Below, piece after piece: positions 1 through 6,647 of a DNA stretch of 9,179 bases. This DNA comes from Flavobacteriaceae bacterium (GTDB lineage: Bacteria > Bacteroidota > Bacteroidia > Flavobacteriales > Flavobacteriaceae). A program made the position numbers and the translations under genes. Numbering within the stretch: position 1 is the first letter of the stretch; the number at the start of each line of letters is the position of its first letter. The stretch lies in NCBI GenBank assembly GCA_014763515.1, contig JACXVH010000050.1, positions 1-9,179 on the forward strand. Reading direction: 5' to 3'. The notes beneath the pieces were generated by a model. That model was not told the DNA's origin and did no database searches. It saw only the letters and a list, made by a program, of their open reading frames with translations.

Positions 1-23
1 TAATCAGTTCTTAACTATTTTTG

Positions 24-59
24 AAAAAAGGGTTCAACTTTAATTAAAAAGTCAAACCC
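24..59 (-). terminator. Intrinsic terminator for minus-strand transcription, no gene attached
   Basis: Positions 30-41 and 48-59 form a 12-bp stem around a 6-nt loop (AATTAA). Read as minus-strand RNA, the two central positions pair as G-U wobbles (54/35 and 53/36), so the stem is unbroken, and it is followed at once by six U (29-24). Read as plus-strand RNA, the same two positions are C/A mismatches and no U-tract follows. The asymmetry points to a terminator for leftward transcription. No minus-strand ORF of useful size lies to its right, so what it terminates is unknown. Confidence 0.55.
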
Positions 60-91
60 CATTATTATTAACTTACACACTTTTTAGGATA

Positions 92-606
92 GTGTCTTTA
101 ATTATATTTGAATTATTAACGAGTCAACCTTTTTTAGGACAATTCAGCTTGTTAATTTGGTTTGCATCAATACTTTTAACGGTAGGCTTTTTTGAGTTAA
201 TTAAAAATGTTTCTTTCTTTAACAATAACACTTCATTGTTTATTGTTTTCACTTTAATTTTGTCAATTTGGATAACCTATAGAGTTGTTCAGAGAATAAC
301 TTTTGATAATACTTTTAAAAGGATTATTGACTTTAATACAAGCTGCAACTTGTAGAAGTGTTTTTTCCAATTGTTCTTTCTGGCTTACTTTACCAATTTA
401 TGATTTTAAAAGAAGTAGGTAATAGTGTTGAGATAACTGGTTTTTTCTGTGCTTTGTTCTATATGGTGGTCTTTGTAGAATGGTTTAGACGTTTTAGAGT
501 TAAGACTCAAAACACTTTGTTGAACTATGCTTATTTAGTTGTCATTTTAGGAGTTTTTGTGCTTGGTATCTGGTATTCTAATTTATTAGCAGACACTTAC
601 TATTGA
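92..606 (+). pseudogene. Unrecognised multi-pass membrane protein, apparently frameshifted
   Basis: Two adjacent hydrophobic reading frames look like parts of one gene. The first (92-355, GTG start, 87 codons) has two likely membrane helices at residues 20-38 and 47-64. The second (358-606, 82 codons by its GTG) has three, at about 2-18, 24-43 and 54-77. The second frame is already open from 337 and reads YKLQLVEVFFPIVLSG, a natural continuation of the first frame's FKRIIDFN. One missing base near 335-338 would join them into a five-helix protein of about 170 residues. Neither part has an in-frame ATG start, and the first frame is open back to 44. A -7-like box (TATTTTTG) lies at 16-23 with no visible -33. 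I do not recognise the family. A sequencing error, two small real genes, or no gene at all remain possible. Confidence 0.4.
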
Positions 607-942
607 TGTTTTAAATTGTTTGCTTAAAAAGGCTCTTTAGAGTCTATATAGTTATTGCCCATTAATTCCAAAAAAGGAAAATGAAATTATTTTAAGGGGT
701 GGGGGTGTTGTTTGTAAGTTTTGCTAGTAGTTTTTCAACTTTTATTAATCAGAGGACTAGCTAAGGGTGCCTTGTAGTCAGGTTTAACTTGTATAGGTTT
801 TTCTTCTTTTTGAGTTGGGTTAAGACAAAGTGAAAGCTAGTATTTGGTAGTTTTCTAGTTGTCAAATTGACAAAGAAGAAAAATCATTAAATAAATAGAT
901 AAAGCTTAAAATTAAAATTGTTGTACACTGTGTTGTATACTT
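607..942. other. Non-coding stretch, no gene recognised
   Basis: No reading frame with a plausible start and useful length was found on either strand. It contains a G-rich patch at 695-709 (four then five Gs), unusual for this AT-rich window but with too few G-runs for a quadruplex. Several short TAGT/CTAG-containing words recur between 723 and 859, and a small GTCAA-A-TTGAC palindrome sits at 861-871. A 33-codon frame without a start codon is open on the minus strand (735-836). It could be decayed gene remnant or an unrecognised RNA; nothing here decides. Confidence 0.4.
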
Positions 943-992
943 AAAAAAGAAAAAACCTTTAATTATCTGAAAATTAGATAGTTAAAGGTTTT
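943..992 (-). terminator. Terminator of the tRNA-Phe transcript
   Basis: Arms 976-992 and 952-968 form a 17-bp stem with one C-A mismatch in the minus-strand RNA (981/963) and a 7-nt loop. It is followed leftward by TT-C-TTTTTT (951-943). It begins only 5 nt after the tRNA 3' end. The T-tract lies on the side expected for leftward transcription, matching the tRNA. Confidence 0.8.
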
Positions 993-997
993 AAAAG

Positions 998-1070
<73 letters not shown>

Positions 1071-1107
1071 TTTTAGAATCAAAAGTAGTACTTGCTGATT
1101 GCGGGTG

Positions 1108-1139
1108 CAAATATAGAACCTATTTTATATTTTCCAAAA
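1108..1139 (-). promoter_or_regulatory. Promoter of tRNA-Phe (-33/-7, Bacteroidota type)
   Basis: On the minus strand the sequence has TTTTG (1139-1135), a 19-nt spacer, then TATATTTG (1115-1108). This fits the Bacteroidota primary sigma consensus TTG...TAnnTTTG with its usual spacing. Transcription would start a few bases further on, around 1100-1103, giving a tRNA leader of roughly 30 nt. Confidence 0.8.
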
Positions 1140-1163
1140 CAATTTTTAAAAAAAATGTATTTG

Positions 1164-1171
1164 TATATTTG
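1164..1171 (+). promoter_or_regulatory. -7 box of the coaX operon promoter
   Basis: TATATTTG matches the Bacteroidota -7 consensus TAnnTTTG exactly and lies 20 nt before the coaX ATG. At the expected -33 position (about 1142-1147) there is only a T-run, no TTG, so this promoter may be weaker than the divergent tRNA promoter. Transcription would start near 1176-1178, leaving a short A-rich leader. Confidence 0.6.
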
Positions 1172-1191
1172 CAAGCGCTAAAAAAGCTAAT

Positions 1192-1926
1192 ATGTTATTA
1201 ATTCTTGATGTAGGAAATACTTTTTTTAAATGTGCTGTTTTTGAGGACAATAGTATCCTAGAAAAAGTAGTCTTTGAGAAGGAAAATGCCATTTTTGAAT
1301 TGAAAAAAATTTTAAAAAAATTTTCTTCAATTAGCGCTTGTGTTTCATCCTCGGTAGGAAAAATAGGTTCCGAAGTAAAAGAATTTATTAAATCTCAAGT
1401 GAGTTTTATCGAAATAGAGCGAGATTTTTCATTCCCATTTGTAAATAAGTACAGTACACCAGAAACTTTAGGAATTGATAGAATAGTTTTAGTCTCTGGT
1501 GCTTCAATTTTATATCCTCAAAAGAATGTTTTAATAATAGATGCAGGAACTTGTATTACTTATGATTTATTAACTGATACCAATGAATATTTTGGAGGCG
1601 CAATATCGCCAGGTATAGCTATTAGATACAAAAGCTTAAACAATTATACAGCTAAATTACCGTTATTAGAAAAAGAAACACCTAATTCATATATAGGAAA
1701 TTCAACAAATAATGCTATCCATTCAGGAATTGTCAATGGTGTTTTGTATGAAATTGATGGGTTTATTTCACAATATCAAGTTAATTTTCAAGATTTAACA
1801 ATAATTTTAACAGGAGGCGATACAGATTTTTTGGCTAAAAGTTTAAAAAGCACCATATTTGCCAATTCAAATTTTTTATTAGAAAGTTTGAATGCATTAT
1901 TCAGGTATAGTAAAAATACAAAATGA
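1192..1926 (+). CDS. coaX: Type III pantothenate kinase
   Basis: Catalyses the first committed step of coenzyme A synthesis in the cytoplasm, ATP-dependent phosphorylation of pantothenate. The 244 residues are normal for CoaX, a member of the ASKHA kinase superfamily. Visible family motifs are the N-terminal nucleotide-binding DVGNT (6-10), TLGIDR (92-97), the DAGTCITYD block (117-125) with its conserved Asp, GGAISPGI (135-142) and TGGD (207-210). CoaX enzymes are known to need a monovalent cation and to escape CoA feedback inhibition. The ATG follows an A-rich leader without a Shine-Dalgarno site; no upstream in-frame ATG competes. The stop overlaps the next start as ATGA, which suggests translational coupling to the outer-membrane protein gene although the functions differ. 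Confidence 0.96.
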   Translation: MLLILDVGNTFFKCAVFEDNSILEKVVFEKENAIFELKKILKKFSSISACVSSSVGKIGSEVKEFIKSQVSFIEIERDFSFPFVNKYSTPETLGIDRIVLVSGASILYPQKNVLIIDAGTCITYDLLTDTNEYFGGAISPGIAIRYKSLNNYTAKLPLLEKETPNSYIGNSTNNAIHSGIVNGVLYEIDGFISQYQVNFQDLTIILTGGDTDFLAKSLKSTIFANSNFLLESLNALFRYSKNTK

Positions 1927-3176
1927 TAAAAAAGATATTTTTCTGTTTAGGTATTAGCCTATTAAGTTTTAATGTGTTTTCTCAAGAGAACACTTCTTCT
2001 CCTTACTCTTATTACGGAATTGGCGAAGTGCGTTTCAAAGGAACTGAAGCTGCAAAGACTATGGGAGGTTTAGCAATTACTGGCGATAGTATTGCTGTTA
2101 ATTTAAATAATCCAGCGTCTTATTCAAGTTTAAAATTGACAACATTTAGTGTTGGAGGAAGTACAAACTTCACCAAGTTAAACGCAATGGAGCAGCAAGA
2201 AAAAGCAAAAAGTACCGCTTTTGATTACATTGTTGTTGGTGTGCCTATGGGTAAATTTGGTGCAGTCGCTGGTTTGGCTCCTTATAGTGCAATAGGATAT
2301 AAGATAGAAAATAATTCAACAATAGACGACCTTCAAAAAGTAAAGCGATTCAATGGGTCTGGAAATATTAATCGTTTTTTTACGGGTTTTTCATATCAAA
2401 TAAACGAAGAGTTTAGTGTAGGTGCAGGTGTTGATTACAATTTTGGAAAAATTGAAAACAATGTAATAGAGTCAATTGCAGGAATTCAATTATCAACGAA
2501 AGAGACTAATACAGCTGAAGTTAGAGGAGTGAGTTTCAATTTTGGGGCAATGTATAGTAAAAAAATTAATGGAGATAAAAAAATATTTTCAAGTTTAACG
2601 TATGTTCCAGAAGCTACTTTGTCTTCTAAAAACACGAGAAGTATAGGTACAGTTGCTTATTCTTTAAGCGGATCGGAAGTTCCTATTGGGACTCCAATTA
2701 ACGTTGATATTGCTGATAGCGATTTAAAAGTTTCTTCAAAATTAGGTCTAGGATTTGGAATAGGAAAAGTTAATAAATGGTTAATAGGGACAGAAGTTTC
2801 TTTCTTAGGAAGTAAAAATTTAGTTAGAAGATTTGATGATGGTCTAAATTATGAATATAAAAATGGTCAGCGATATATTGTAGGGGGGTACTATATTCCT
2901 AAGTATGATTCTTTCTCAAGTTATTTTAGCAGAGTGGTTTACAGATCAGGATTTAGATTTGAAAATACTGGTTTAGAAATAAATGGTAAGCAAATTAATG
3001 ATTATGGCATGAATTTTGGTTTTGGTTTACCAGTTGGACTTTCAAAAATTGATATAGGTTTTGAATTTGGGCAAAGAGGCACCACTTTAAAAGGATTGGT
3101 TTTTGAAAATTATTTCAACATAAACATAGGATTATCATTAAGTGATAAATGGTTTAAGAAAACTTTAATTGACTAA
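1923..3176 (+). CDS. Outer-membrane beta-barrel protein, function unknown
   Basis: The protein of 417 residues starts with a clear Sec signal peptide (basic MIKK, hydrophobic 5-17, likely signal peptidase I cleavage after VFS at residue 20). The mature part is Gly/aromatic-rich with alternating hydrophobic residues and ends in strand-like INIGLSLSDKWF, as in Bacteroidota outer-membrane barrels. The early segment GGLAIT...NLNNPASYSSL (48-70) recalls the NPA region of FadL/PorV-like barrels. A FadL/OMPP1-type fold is therefore likely, but the substrate is unknown. The start is fixed by the ATGA overlap with coaX and the signal peptide. The TPR protein gene follows after 9 bp. The barrel assignment is firm by composition and layout; a transport role is inference. 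Confidence 0.85.
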   Translation: MIKKIFFCLGISLLSFNVFSQENTSSPYSYYGIGEVRFKGTEAAKTMGGLAITGDSIAVNLNNPASYSSLKLTTFSVGGSTNFTKLNAMEQQEKAKSTAFDYIVVGVPMGKFGAVAGLAPYSAIGYKIENNSTIDDLQKVKRFNGSGNINRFFTGFSYQINEEFSVGAGVDYNFGKIENNVIESIAGIQLSTKETNTAEVRGVSFNFGAMYSKKINGDKKIFSSLTYVPEATLSSKNTRSIGTVAYSLSGSEVPIGTPINVDIADSDLKVSSKLGLGFGIGKVNKWLIGTEVSFLGSKNLVRRFDDGLNYEYKNGQRYIVGGYYIPKYDSFSSYFSRVVYRSGFRFENTGLEINGKQINDYGMNFGFGLPVGLSKIDIGFEFGQRGTTLKGLVFENYFNINIGLSLSDKWFKKTLID

Positions 3177-3185
3177 TAAATAGAA

Positions 3186-4559
3186 ATGAAAATGAAAACA
3201 AAATTAACTTTAGTTTTATTCTCTGTAGTTAGCTTTTTTGCCTCTGCACAAGATTGTACAGAAACTTTAAGCTTAATGGCAACTTCTGTTAAAGCAAAAG
3301 ATGTTGCGGCATACGACTATTTAACTACGTTAAGAAAAAACTGTGCAAATTTTGACGAAAGAGTTTACAGATTTGGTGAATTTGCAATTAAACAAAAAAT
3401 TGAAGCTGCAGGTGAGAACAAAGTTGAAAAAGAGAAATATGTTCGTGATTTAATGAAACTATATGACGAATATTATACAAATTTTCCAACATCAGTATAT
3501 TCTCAAAGTGTAGATGTAAAAAAAGGATTAGCTTTATTCGATAATAATGTTGGTTCAAAAGAAGAAATCTTTGCTTTGTTTGATAAAGCCTTTAAAAATG
3601 ATTTTTCAAATTTTAATGATACAAGAGCTTTATATGCTTATTTTGAATTGTTTGTAAACGACTATAAAGCAGGTAATAAAGGAATCGATTTACAACATGT
3701 TTTTGATAAATATGATGATATCTCTGAAAAACTTTCGGCTCTTTCTAAAGAAGATTCTGATGCTTTAGACGTTCTATTGACTAAAGAAGAAACAGGTACA
3801 CCACTTGACTCTAAAGAAGAAAAAGCTAAAAGAAAATTAAATGCAAATTTAGAAGCGATAGCTGTGGTTTTACCAAGTATGGATGGAATTATTGTAGAAC
3901 TTTCTAGTTGTGATAAATTAGTTCCTTTCTATCAAAAATCATTTGAAGCGAATAAAACCAACGAGCAATGGTTAAAACGTGCGGCTGACCGTCTTGAAGC
4001 GAAAGAATGTGATAGCGATCCATTATTCTCTAAAATTTCTGAAGCTTTGTACAAACTTAATCCAAGTGCAGATGCTGCTTATAAGTTAGGAGTTGTAGAA
4101 TTACAAAGAAAAAATACTTCTAAAGCGATGGATTATTTTAATCAAGCAGCAGGAATGTATACTGATAATACTAAAAAAGCGGGTGTTTATATGAAAATGG
4201 CTTATGCTTACAAAAACTCAAGTAAAAGTCAGGCAAGAACATATGCAAAAAAAGCTTTAGCTGCTAAGCCTTCATATGGAAATGCATATTTATTTATTGC
4301 ACAGTTATATGGTAATAGTATAAATGATTGTGGTTCTAATCCATTTGAAAAAAGAGCAATGTATTGGTTAGCAGCTCAATATGCTGATAAAGCCGCAGCG
4401 GTTGATCCTTCTGTTAAGAGTTCGGCTGCAAATATGGCTGCTGGTTATAGAAAAGCGGCGCCTTCTAGAACTGAAATTTTCCAATCAGGAAAAGCTGGAC
4501 AAAGAATTTCTTTTAACTGTTGGGTAGGAGAAAGTATTGTAGTTCCTAGCTTGGATTAA
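3186..4559 (+). CDS. Secreted TPR protein of unknown function
   Basis: The protein of 457 residues has a signal peptide (MKMKTKLTLVLFSVVSFFASAQ, cleavage probably after SAQ or ASA near 20-22), so it is likely periplasmic. A second ATG two codons on (3192) would serve equally well. Helical TPR-like repeats are clearest at about 293-325 (SADAAYKLGVVELQRKN, then AMDYFNQAAGMY) and 331-375; the centre (30-290) is also helical and repeat-like. The C-terminal segment NCWVGES (444-450) resembles, from memory, the end of a TPR family widespread in Bacteroidota. Six cysteines (24, 53, 242, 275, 382, 445) could form disulfides in the periplasm. Its place between a barrel protein and lptC, with 9-bp gaps on both sides, suggests a scaffold role in envelope assembly, but that is inference. 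Confidence 0.85.
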   Translation: MKMKTKLTLVLFSVVSFFASAQDCTETLSLMATSVKAKDVAAYDYLTTLRKNCANFDERVYRFGEFAIKQKIEAAGENKVEKEKYVRDLMKLYDEYYTNFPTSVYSQSVDVKKGLALFDNNVGSKEEIFALFDKAFKNDFSNFNDTRALYAYFELFVNDYKAGNKGIDLQHVFDKYDDISEKLSALSKEDSDALDVLLTKEETGTPLDSKEEKAKRKLNANLEAIAVVLPSMDGIIVELSSCDKLVPFYQKSFEANKTNEQWLKRAADRLEAKECDSDPLFSKISEALYKLNPSADAAYKLGVVELQRKNTSKAMDYFNQAAGMYTDNTKKAGVYMKMAYAYKNSSKSQARTYAKKALAAKPSYGNAYLFIAQLYGNSINDCGSNPFEKRAMYWLAAQYADKAAAVDPSVKSSAANMAAGYRKAAPSRTEIFQSGKAGQRISFNCWVGESIVVPSLD

Positions 4560-4568
4560 TTAAAATAA

Positions 4569-5129
4569 ATGAATTTTAAATTCAAAAATATAATATTAAA
4601 CATAGTCACGGTTTTTACTGTGGCTATGTTTTTTTCTTGTGAAAGTTCTTTAAAGAACGTCCAGAAAGCAAATATGTCGACTTTTTCCCCAATTGGTGAA
4701 GCAGATTCTATTAATTTAAGATATACTGATTCTGGAAAAGTACTTACAACTCTTAAGAGTGAAAAGATGTTGGATTATTCAAATATTGAAAATCCTTTTG
4801 TAGAATTTCCGAAAGGGGTATTTGTTTCAATGTATGATAAAAACGGAACTGTAACTACAACAATTCGTTCAGATTATGCCATTTCATATAAAAAAACCGA
4901 TATCATCGATTTGCAAGGTAATGTAGTAATCGCTTCAAACGATGGTAAGAAAATGGAAACTTCTCAATTATATTTCGACCAAAAAAATGAATGGTTTTTT
5001 ACCGAAAAATTCTTTAAGTTTACTGATGGTGAAGGCGGATTTCTTCAGGGTCCTGGGGTAGATTTTAGTAAAGATTTTAAAATCTTCAACATGCAACAAA
5101 GCAACGGAGAAGTTAAATCTGTCGAATAG
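4569..5129 (+). CDS. lptC: LPS-transport periplasmic protein LptC, lipoprotein form
   Basis: LptC passes lipopolysaccharide from the inner-membrane LptBFG complex to the periplasmic LptA-type bridge. The 186 residues match LptC in length. After the leader, a beta-strand-rich LptC/OstA-like domain runs from about 47 to 180, with LRYTDSGKVLTTLKS (50-64) and DLQGNVVIASNDGKKMET (114-131) as recognisable blocks. Unlike the Escherichia coli protein, which keeps an N-terminal transmembrane helix, this one has a lipobox-like FFSC ending at Cys24 followed by Glu, so it is probably a signal peptidase II substrate. The ATG at 4569 is preferred over Met36 because the lipoprotein signal lies between them. 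The signal-peptide region also encodes a terminator-like hairpin (4598-4635). Confidence 0.88.
   Translation: MNFKFKNIILNIVTVFTVAMFFSCESSLKNVQKANMSTFSPIGEADSINLRYTDSGKVLTTLKSEKMLDYSNIENPFVEFPKGVFVSMYDKNGTVTTTIRSDYAISYKKTDIIDLQGNVVIASNDGKKMETSQLYFDQKNEWFFTEKFFKFTDGEGGFLQGPGVDFSKDFKIFNMQQSNGEVKSVE
4598..4635 (+). terminator. Terminator-like hairpin inside the lptC signal-peptide region
   Basis: Arms 4600-4611 and 4618-4629 form a 12-bp stem in plus-strand RNA with two G-U wobbles (4606/4623, 4610/4619) and a 6-nt loop TTTTTA; two further A-U pairs extend it at the base. Seven T (4629-4635) follow directly. On the opposite strand the wobbles become A-C mismatches and no T-tract follows. It has the form of an intrinsic terminator for rightward transcription but lies within lptC codons 10-23. 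It could act as an attenuator between the upstream genes and lptC. Confidence 0.45.
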
Positions 5130-5153
5130 TTCTTTCTTTAAATTTCAAATAAA

Positions 5154-5173
5154 TTTAGCTACATTTGGCTAAA
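5154..5173 (+). promoter_or_regulatory. Candidate internal promoter with a flanking inverted repeat
   Basis: TACATTTG at 5160-5167 matches TAnnTTTG and lies 17 nt before the ATG at 5185. The -33 region shows only TTT (5137-5139, 20-nt spacer), not TTG. The -7 box is framed exactly by TTTAGC (5154-5159) and GCTAAA (5168-5173), a perfect 6-bp inverted repeat that could be an operator. It might give the 61-residue protein and the CorC-type gene separate control from lptC. Confidence 0.45.
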
Positions 5174-5184
5174 AGTTTACAAAA

Positions 5185-5370
5185 ATGACTTATTTAAAAA
5201 TTGTACAATATATGTACTTGGTTTTTGCTGCATTTTTTATTTATGATGCTTATGCAAAAGCGCTTGCTGGTGAAAATTATTGGTTAAGTGTAATAATTGC
5301 ATTAGTGGCAATAGGAATGTTCTTTTTTAGAAGACATTTTTATAAGAAATATCAAAAACCTAAAGATTAA
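5185..5370 (+). CDS. Small two-helix membrane protein, function unknown
   Basis: The product has 61 residues with two likely membrane helices, about 8-24 and 33-50, and a strongly basic tail (RRHFYKKYQKPKD). Both ends are expected in the cytoplasm by the positive-inside rule. No catalytic or binding motif is visible. Evidence that it is real: an ATG with an A-rich leader, a candidate promoter just upstream, normal codon use, and only 5 bp to the CNNM/CorC-type transporter gene. That spacing suggests co-translation and perhaps a role as an accessory subunit of the transporter, which is inference. I do not recognise a named family. Confidence 0.75.
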   Translation: MTYLKIVQYMYLVFAAFFIYDAYAKALAGENYWLSVIIALVAIGMFFFRRHFYKKYQKPKD

Positions 5371-5375
5371 GAGCA

Positions 5376-6644
5376 ATGGAAATTGCTATAATCATAGTTT
5401 GTTTATTACTTTCTGCATTTTTCTCAGGGATGGAAATTGCTTATGTTTCTTCAAACAAAGTCTTTCTTTCTATTGAAAAAAAACAAAATAATTTTAATGC
5501 AAAAGTACTTGCTAAATTAATCGAGAAACCGTCGCAGTTTATTACCTCTATGTTAGTAGGTAACAATGTCGTTTTGGTAATATATGGTATTTATTCTGGC
5601 GATTTAATTATGAACTGGATTGGGTCTTTAAATTATCAATTTAGTCCATTTATCGATTTAATTTTACAAACTATTATTTCAACTTTAGTTATTCTAATTA
5701 CAGCAGAGTTTTTACCCAAAGTTTTCTTCCAAATTTATGCGAATAGCTTTATTAAGACATTAGCTTTACCTGCATACTTTTTTTATCAGTTGTTTTTTTG
5801 GGTTTCCAAATTAATTATTTGGATATCTGATTTCATCTTGATGAAATTTTTTAAGACAGAAGGCGATCAAGTTCAAGATTATTTCAGTAAAGTAGAGTTA
5901 GGGAATTTCATTTCAGAACAAATGAATGGAGTCTCTGAAGATGATGAAATTGATTCCGAAATTCAAATTTTTCAAAATGCTTTAGAATTTTCTGATTTAA
6001 AAGCTCGCGATATTATGACACCAAGAACAGAAATTGCAGGTGTTGATATATTAGATTCTGTTCAAGAATTAAGAGATTTGTTTATAAACACAGGTTATTC
6101 AAAAATTATTGTATATCAAAATTCTGTAGATGATATCTTGGGTTACGTTCATTCATTTGAATTGTTTAAAAAACCAAAAACTATAAAATCAGTAATGATT
6201 CCAGTAGAATACGTTCCTGAAACTATTTATATTAAAGATTTACTTGATATTTTAACTAAAAAACGCAAAAGTATGGCTGTTATTTTAGACGAATATGGCG
6301 GAACATCTGGAATTGTAACTGTTGAAGATATTATTGAAGAATTATTTGGTGAAATTGAAGACGAACATGACTTAGACGAAGAATTGATTGATGAGATTAT
6401 TGATGAGAGTTCGTATTTGTTTTCTGCTAGATTAGATGTAGAATTTATTAACGAAAAGTACAACCTTAATATTCCTGAGTCAGATTCTTATAGTACATTA
6501 GGTGGTTTTATTGTAGATAATACAAAAGAAATTCCTCAAAACGAAGAAAAAATAAGAATAGAAAATTTTGAAATTACAATTCATTCGGCTTCAGGTAATA
6601 AAATAGAATTAGTAAGACTTACAATTCTTGAAGAAAAACAATAA
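5376..6644 (+). CDS. CNNM/CorC (HlyC) family membrane protein, probable divalent-cation exporter
   Basis: The 422 residues show the complete three-part architecture. An N-terminal CNNM (DUF21) membrane domain (1-160) has the family signatures SAFFSGMEIA (13-22), GNN (62-64) and TAEFLPK (109-115) over three to four helices. A CBS pair (about 212-325) includes RDIMTPR (211-217) and EYGGTSGIVTVEDIIEELFG (306-325). A C-terminal CorC_HlyC transporter-associated domain spans about 340-418. Relatives such as MpfA and YhdP are linked to Mg2+ export, with CBS domains sensing Mg-ATP. The older label hemolysin is misleading. In Bacteroidota the gliding protein GldE belongs to the same superfamily, but no gldD neighbour is seen here, so I do not call it GldE. 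Confidence 0.93.
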   Translation: MEIAIIIVCLLLSAFFSGMEIAYVSSNKVFLSIEKKQNNFNAKVLAKLIEKPSQFITSMLVGNNVVLVIYGIYSGDLIMNWIGSLNYQFSPFIDLILQTIISTLVILITAEFLPKVFFQIYANSFIKTLALPAYFFYQLFFWVSKLIIWISDFILMKFFKTEGDQVQDYFSKVELGNFISEQMNGVSEDDEIDSEIQIFQNALEFSDLKARDIMTPRTEIAGVDILDSVQELRDLFINTGYSKIIVYQNSVDDILGYVHSFELFKKPKTIKSVMIPVEYVPETIYIKDLLDILTKKRKSMAVILDEYGGTSGIVTVEDIIEELFGEIEDEHDLDEELIDEIIDESSYLFSARLDVEFINEKYNLNIPESDSYSTLGGFIVDNTKEIPQNEEKIRIENFEITIHSASGNKIELVRLTILEEKQ

Positions 6645-6647
6645 AAA

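Noticed and set aside
660..662. Minus-strand mini-ORFs starting at 662 (12 codons) and 887 (10 codons)
   Set aside because: Too short, with no promoter, and no link to a downstream structure; expected by chance.
695..709. Possible G-quadruplex in the G-rich patch
   Set aside because: Only two long G-runs (GGGG and GGGGG) are present; four are needed for an intramolecular quadruplex.
1298..1332. 16-bp AT-rich imperfect inverted repeat inside coaX
   Set aside because: It consists mainly of A- and T-runs coding for Lys and Phe; expected by chance at this composition and not followed by a T-tract.
6227..6463. Minus-strand ORF of 78 codons, very rich in Ser and Ile
   Set aside because: It is antisense to the CBS/CorC region of the transporter; its Ser/Ile-rich product mirrors the Asp/Glu-rich coding strand. 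No promoter or independent support.
5376..6644. Calling the CorC-type protein a hemolysin or GldE
   Set aside because: The hemolysin label is historical, and GldE assignment would need a gldD neighbour or sequence comparison that is not available here.
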